From Datura wrightii (Eukaryota > Streptophyta > Magnoliopsida > Solanales > Solanaceae), in contig JASDFA010000006.1 of assembly GCA_035772735.1 (NCBI GenBank), positions 12,542,001 to 12,606,000 of the forward strand: 64,000 bases of DNA. The letters run 5' to 3'. Positions within the stretch are counted from its first letter, which is position 1. Each line of letters opens with the position of its first letter. Below, piece after piece: positions 60,212-64,000 of the stretch. Both the position numbers and the translations under genes were made by a program. The notes below the pieces were generated by a model that worked only from the letters and a program-made list of their open reading frames with translations, was not told where the DNA came from and made no database searches.

Positions 60212-60779
60212 CAACTGAATTAGTAAAAATGAAATTTAAGTTTTTATCTTCATGAAATTCATGCTAGGAATATAAAGCTAAAATATTATTTAAATAATTT
60301 AAGTCATTACCTGCAGAAGAGAAAAATAATTTAAAAAATGATCAAGTAGTTCTTTTTGTCGCTCAAAGACTGAACTTAAACTAAAGTAACTTTTGACAAG
60401 TTCTATCAAGAAAAATTAAAAATAATATAAACATAAGAATTAAAAGTCTATAAAATATTTCCTCACCAATTATAAAGAAAGGTATTGTACTTTTGTGGCA
60501 GAGAAGAAGAGCACACACCAAGTAACTAAATCCTTAAGAGGAAAAAAGAAAATGATTTGACATAGAAGTGATTTCATAGTACATTTTATAGAATATGTCA
60601 AAGAAATGAAAAGTTTTAATAACAGTTGGAAGTTAAACGGAGTAAAAAAATGTGAGTTAGGCAGATGGAAAATTCTTTAATTTTCAATTAATTGTAATTA
60701 GAATTTAAAATTATTCATATTAATTTTTAAAGGATAATTTGGTAATTCAACTTTTGACTTATATAATAATGTGATATGA
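59087..60779 (-). mobile_element. Probable non-autonomous Helitron
   Basis: The minus-strand 3' end reads CACGTGC-AAC-GCACGTG (7-bp stem) then TCCAGAGA-CTAA with T following, the Helitron hairpin-plus-CTRR end inserted at A/T. The 5' end is proposed as A|TCATATCACATTATTATA at 60,779. It separates the copia gag from its protease. Contains a (GATA) run. There is no Rep/helicase coding, and the 5' border is less certain than the 3' one. Confidence 0.45.
60181..60210 (+). repeat. (GATA)n microsatellite
   Basis: Seven and a half perfect GATA repeats next to a short TATATATA run. Confidence 0.9.
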
Positions 60780-60884
60780 TTCTATGTCATTATGAGCTTT
60801 CAAAATTTCTAATATAACTTCATGTTTTATAAAGAATATGGATACTCTCTAGTCTTCAGTTGACTGCATAAATAAAAAGAAAGA

Positions 60885-60940
60885 TATATGCCTTCTGGAT
60901 AGTGCTACAATGCACACCAACATTAAAATATAAGAGATTC
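60885..60940 (+). pseudogene. Copia protease active-site fragment
   Basis: Reads ICLLDSATMHTNIK, the active-site form DSA-T-H-T used by this plant copia lineage, between stops. Confidence 0.55.
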
Positions 60941-61265
60941 TCTTATTTGATTATAAAAGAAACTAATGTTATAAATATCTGGTAGTACTAAATTAATTAA
61001 GGGCTCTGGGAGAGCGACCTTCTTACTACCTAGAGTAACTCCATGGAGATGCATTATATTATAATAGGTCTCAAAGAAACCTGTTGAGTTTCAATGATAT
61101 TCGTCAAAATGAATATCATGTTAAGACCACCAATGATAGAAAGGTTGAATACCTTTATATTACTACAATAACAATGGAAAGAAAATATATACATGAAAAA
61201 TTATCCGCATTTTTCTCCGACCTACACTACACAGGTGTTATTATAGTTGAATCACATGTCGTAGT

Positions 61266-62122
61266 TAGGGGTGGGTATTCGATTTTTTGGTTCAGTTTTT
61301 TTAAATTTAGGTTCGGTTTTTTCGGTTTTCGATTTTTCATTTAGTGTATCGAACACCGAACCAAACTAATTTGTTCGGTTCAATTTTTTTCAAATTCGGT
61401 TCGGTTTGGTTCAGTTTTTCTATTTCAGTTTTTTCGGTTATGGGCCTAATTAATGGGCTATTTTTTTACTTACAAAATGAGCTACTTTTTTAATTAAAAA
61501 TGAGTTATTTTATCTTTTTAAATTCAAAATAAATTATTTTAAGTCTGAATTCTAAAGTTTAATTCAACTTAGCTTAATTTTAACTTTTAAAATAAAGAAA
61601 ATAGCGGGATCAATTGATTTACTACATACATAACATTTGAATTTTTGATAATAGTTTTTCTCATATACTTAATATCCTTACAACAAAACAAATAAAAAAT
61701 TAAGGGTCTTTTAAGATTTCAATAATCTATGGTCCCTAATTTCTTGTTAAATAAATATTATATATTTCATTTTTCTTTCAAAGCATATTAATAATAGTAA
61801 GAATTTTGTTAACATGTTAAAACTATTATAAAACTTGTTATTTGTAAAAAAAACTTAAGCAATTGTGTCAATTATATAAATAATTCTCTAAATGGGCTTT
61901 GAGATTTGGGTTGGGTGTAGTATTTTTATTTTTTTAAAATTAAATTATAATTTAATATATATATATATATATATAATTTCGGTTAAACCGAAATACCAAA
62001 ATTTTAAAATAAAAAATCGAACCGAATAACCGAAATTTTAAGAAAAAAGAACCGAAATCGAAAAATTGAATTAGTTCGATTCGGTCCGTTTTTTGATTTT
62101 TCAGTGTTTATGCCCATCCCTA
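61266..62122. mobile_element. hAT-type non-autonomous element in the copia integrase region
   Basis: 857 bp between perfect GTCGTAGT duplications (61258-61265 and 62123-62130). Terminal repeats are TAGGGGTGGGTATTCG and, from the right, TAGGGATGGGCATAA; subterminal TCGGTTCGGTT words on one side and AACCGAA on the other. There is no transposase. Confidence 0.85.
61955..61975. repeat. (TA)n microsatellite in the hAT element
   Basis: About ten TA repeats inside the element. Confidence 0.8.
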
Positions 62123-62829
62123 GTCGTAGTAAACAAGAAGTTTATGGATCCTGATAATTTTATTATTTGGCATGATGAGTTGGGTCATCCCGGTTCTAAT
62201 ATGATGCGCAAAATAATTGAGAATTCACATGAGCATACATTGAAGAATCAGAAGATTCTTCAATTTTAGGAATTTTCTTTTTCTGCTTGTTCCCAAGGAA
62301 AATTGGTTATTAGACCATCAACAACAAAAGTTGGGATTAGATCCCTTGCATTTCTGAAACCTATATAGGGTGATATATATGGGTCCATTCTTTCTTCATG
62401 TGGACCATTCAAGTATTATATGATTTTGATAGATACATCCACAATGGCCACATGTGTGCTTATTACAACTCGTAATATAGCATTTACGAGGTTGTTGGCC
62501 CAAATAATAAGATTAAGAGCACAATTTTCAGATTATGCAATTAAGACAATTCGTCTTGATAATGCCGGTGAGTTTAAATCTCAGGGTTTTAATGACTATT
62601 ATATCGCAATTGGGATAACGATTGAGCATCCTGTGGCTCATATTCATACTTATAATGGTCTAGCAGAATCATTCATTAAGAGGCTCCAGTTGATAGCTAG
62701 ATCGTTCCTTATGTAAATCAAACTTCCCCTTTTAATATGGAGATATGTCATTTTACATGCAGTTGCACTTGTACGCATAAGGCCAACAAGTTATCATAAA
62801 AACTTTATATTATAATTGGATTTTAGTCA

Positions 62830-64000
62830 TACCTCAAAATCCAGGGGGCTCGACTTGCACTCTGTGCTGCACTTGATCGAGCACACCCTGCCACCACAAC
62901 ACATTATAACCAGCCAGGACTGATGAGGTCCGGCATCACAATAACAAAGAAATAATAACCAGACATAAATATAATGACAAGGTACTATACCACTAGGCCC
63001 ACCAAGGACTTGCACAACCAAAAGATACTTACAAGAGCCAACAAAACCTAGTACAACATATTTAACCCAACAGGTACCGTCTACAAGCCTCTAAAGAGTT
63101 TAACAAGGTTATATTGATTGGGACAGGGGCCCGACCTACTCAATATGAATACAAAATCTCAAAGGCATATTTGAACAAGTTGGAGCTTACCAAAATCGTC
63201 TAGAACTCAACTCAACTCAACTTGGGGGACCTCGATCAGCTTGATGATTAAGACCTGCAAGCATGAATATAGTGCGCTGACTAGGATGTCAGTACTGCAA
63301 TGAAGCGAGTATGAAAGGTAATAGATAAGTAAAAGATTAGAGATAGAAGGTAGCTGTTAGAACAATAGAATAATATGATCAAAAGGTAGAAATACCAACT
63401 CTGCCATAATCACTCACAAGTCACGACAACAGCCAAACCTTCAGACTTAGTTTGTATGGGACTTCCAGAAACATTACAACACCTTAAGCAACACAAACAA
63501 GCATATCATAAAATAACATAAAGTCCAAATTCAAACACGGCTGGAACCACTCTCGGCTATGCATAATCACTGGAGCTCAATCCAACTAGAAGAGCTATCG
63601 TAATCCTAGAAAGGATCAGACATGCCAGAATAACTCTCGAATCATGTCGTACCTCAATACTACATAGGAAATATCAACTCCATAAACCGAGTTAACCCTC
63701 AATCTCAATCTATAACTGGAATAACTCTCGTGTGTCAATATCCACAAGCCATAAGACACTAAACAAGCAAGCTCAATCACAGTAATAAGAAGTCATACAA
63801 TAATGTACAAGTGTCCAACCAACTTACACTCATAATAAAGCACATATACAACCCCTACTTCAAATCACAACAACGACTATTATTACAAATAATTTTTAAA
63901 AGAAGTTACACTTCGGACAGACTTGGTGATGTCTCTACTAGACGCTCGGGTCTAGTTCTACCAAATTGAAGGAAAAGGGTAATAAGGACCTTGACATATA
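62830..64000 (-). mobile_element. Partial gypsy LTR of the C family, runs off the edge
   Basis: Shares with the long LTR of C (22.6-24 kb) the words GGGACAGGGGCCCGACCTA, GGATGTCAGTACTGCAATG, CTCTCGGCTATGCATAATCA, GAAAGGATCAGACATG and CTCTCGAATCATGTC. It is oriented on the minus strand; only the 3' part of the LTR is in the window. Confidence 0.65.

Larger units (their letters stand above)
61084..62716 (+). pseudogene. Copia pre-integrase and integrase, interrupted
   Basis: 61,084-61,265 codes the segment before GAG-pre-integrase. After the hAT insertion the frame resumes with FIIWHDELGHPGSNMMRKII; integrase blocks include MILIDTSTMATCVLIT, IRLDNAGEFKSQGFNDYY (catalytic Asp) and THTYNGLAESFIKRLQ-like wording (catalytic Glu). 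Stops occur near 62,268, 62,367 and 62,716. Confidence 0.75.
57955..62800 (+). mobile_element. Decayed Ty1/copia element
   Basis: Plus-strand gag, protease, pre-integrase and integrase pieces in the right order, interrupted by a probable Helitron and a hAT-type element. LTRs and reverse transcriptase were not found; the 3' part appears replaced by a gypsy LTR from about 62,830. Confidence 0.75.

Overview
The window is nuclear DNA from a flowering plant, most likely a member of the Solanaceae. The evidence is spliced genes with GT/GC...AG introns, AT-rich introns, the 3' end of a TS-type (tobacco-family) SINE, and very abundant LTR retrotransposons with Met-tRNA-type primer binding sites. The genus cannot be settled from sequence alone. 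I found no tRNA, rRNA, CRISPR or bacterial-type features.

Positions 1-22,000 hold the only real host gene, on the minus strand: a glycoside hydrolase family 31 alpha-glucosidase of the plant HGL1 (heteroglycan glucosidase)-like type. Twenty coding exons can be placed with consistent reading phase, from an ATG at 21,873 to an exon ending at 2,638, giving 900 complete codons with no stop or frameshift. The last exons (roughly 170 residues by family comparison) lie beyond the left edge. A separate first exon adds about 79 residues resembling a plastid transit peptide in frame before a second in-frame ATG. Its introns carry many small insertions: a hAT-type element, a truncated L1 LINE, a 71-base RTE tail, a SINE-like copy, a TS SINE tail, and a 5.3-kb intron with LINE and LTR debris.

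Positions 22,000-56,200 are a nest of transposable elements whose order can be read from target-site duplications. A palindromic element (arms near 22,330 and 46,730) was invaded by a short-bodied gypsy derivative (22,597-25,997) and by a Ty1/copia element on the minus strand (26,085-46,532, duplication CTTAA). The copia element contains LTR pieces of older gypsy elements, a solo LTR (28,859-32,064, CTATA) and, inside its own 5' LTR, a relatively young Ty3/gypsy chromovirus 'A' (35,876-46,216, GTAAC). Next to it a Stowaway-like MITE (46,817-56,160) was split by an older relative 'B' (46,893-55,891, GATAT). A and B have the Tekay/Del layout (gag, protease, RT, RNase H, integrase, chromodomain-like tail) but are inactivated by premature stops, mostly C-to-T type changes.

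Positions 56,200-64,000 hold AT-rich DNA, a decayed Ty1/copia element (about 57,955-62,800) interrupted by a probable Helitron (59,087-60,779) and a hAT-type element (61,266-62,122, 8-bp duplication), then part of another gypsy LTR running off the right edge.

I see no convincing new multi-gene system. The points most worth checking are the dual N-terminus and GC-AG intron of the GH31 gene, the conserved hairpin series in the gypsy LTRs, and the fully readable insertion history.
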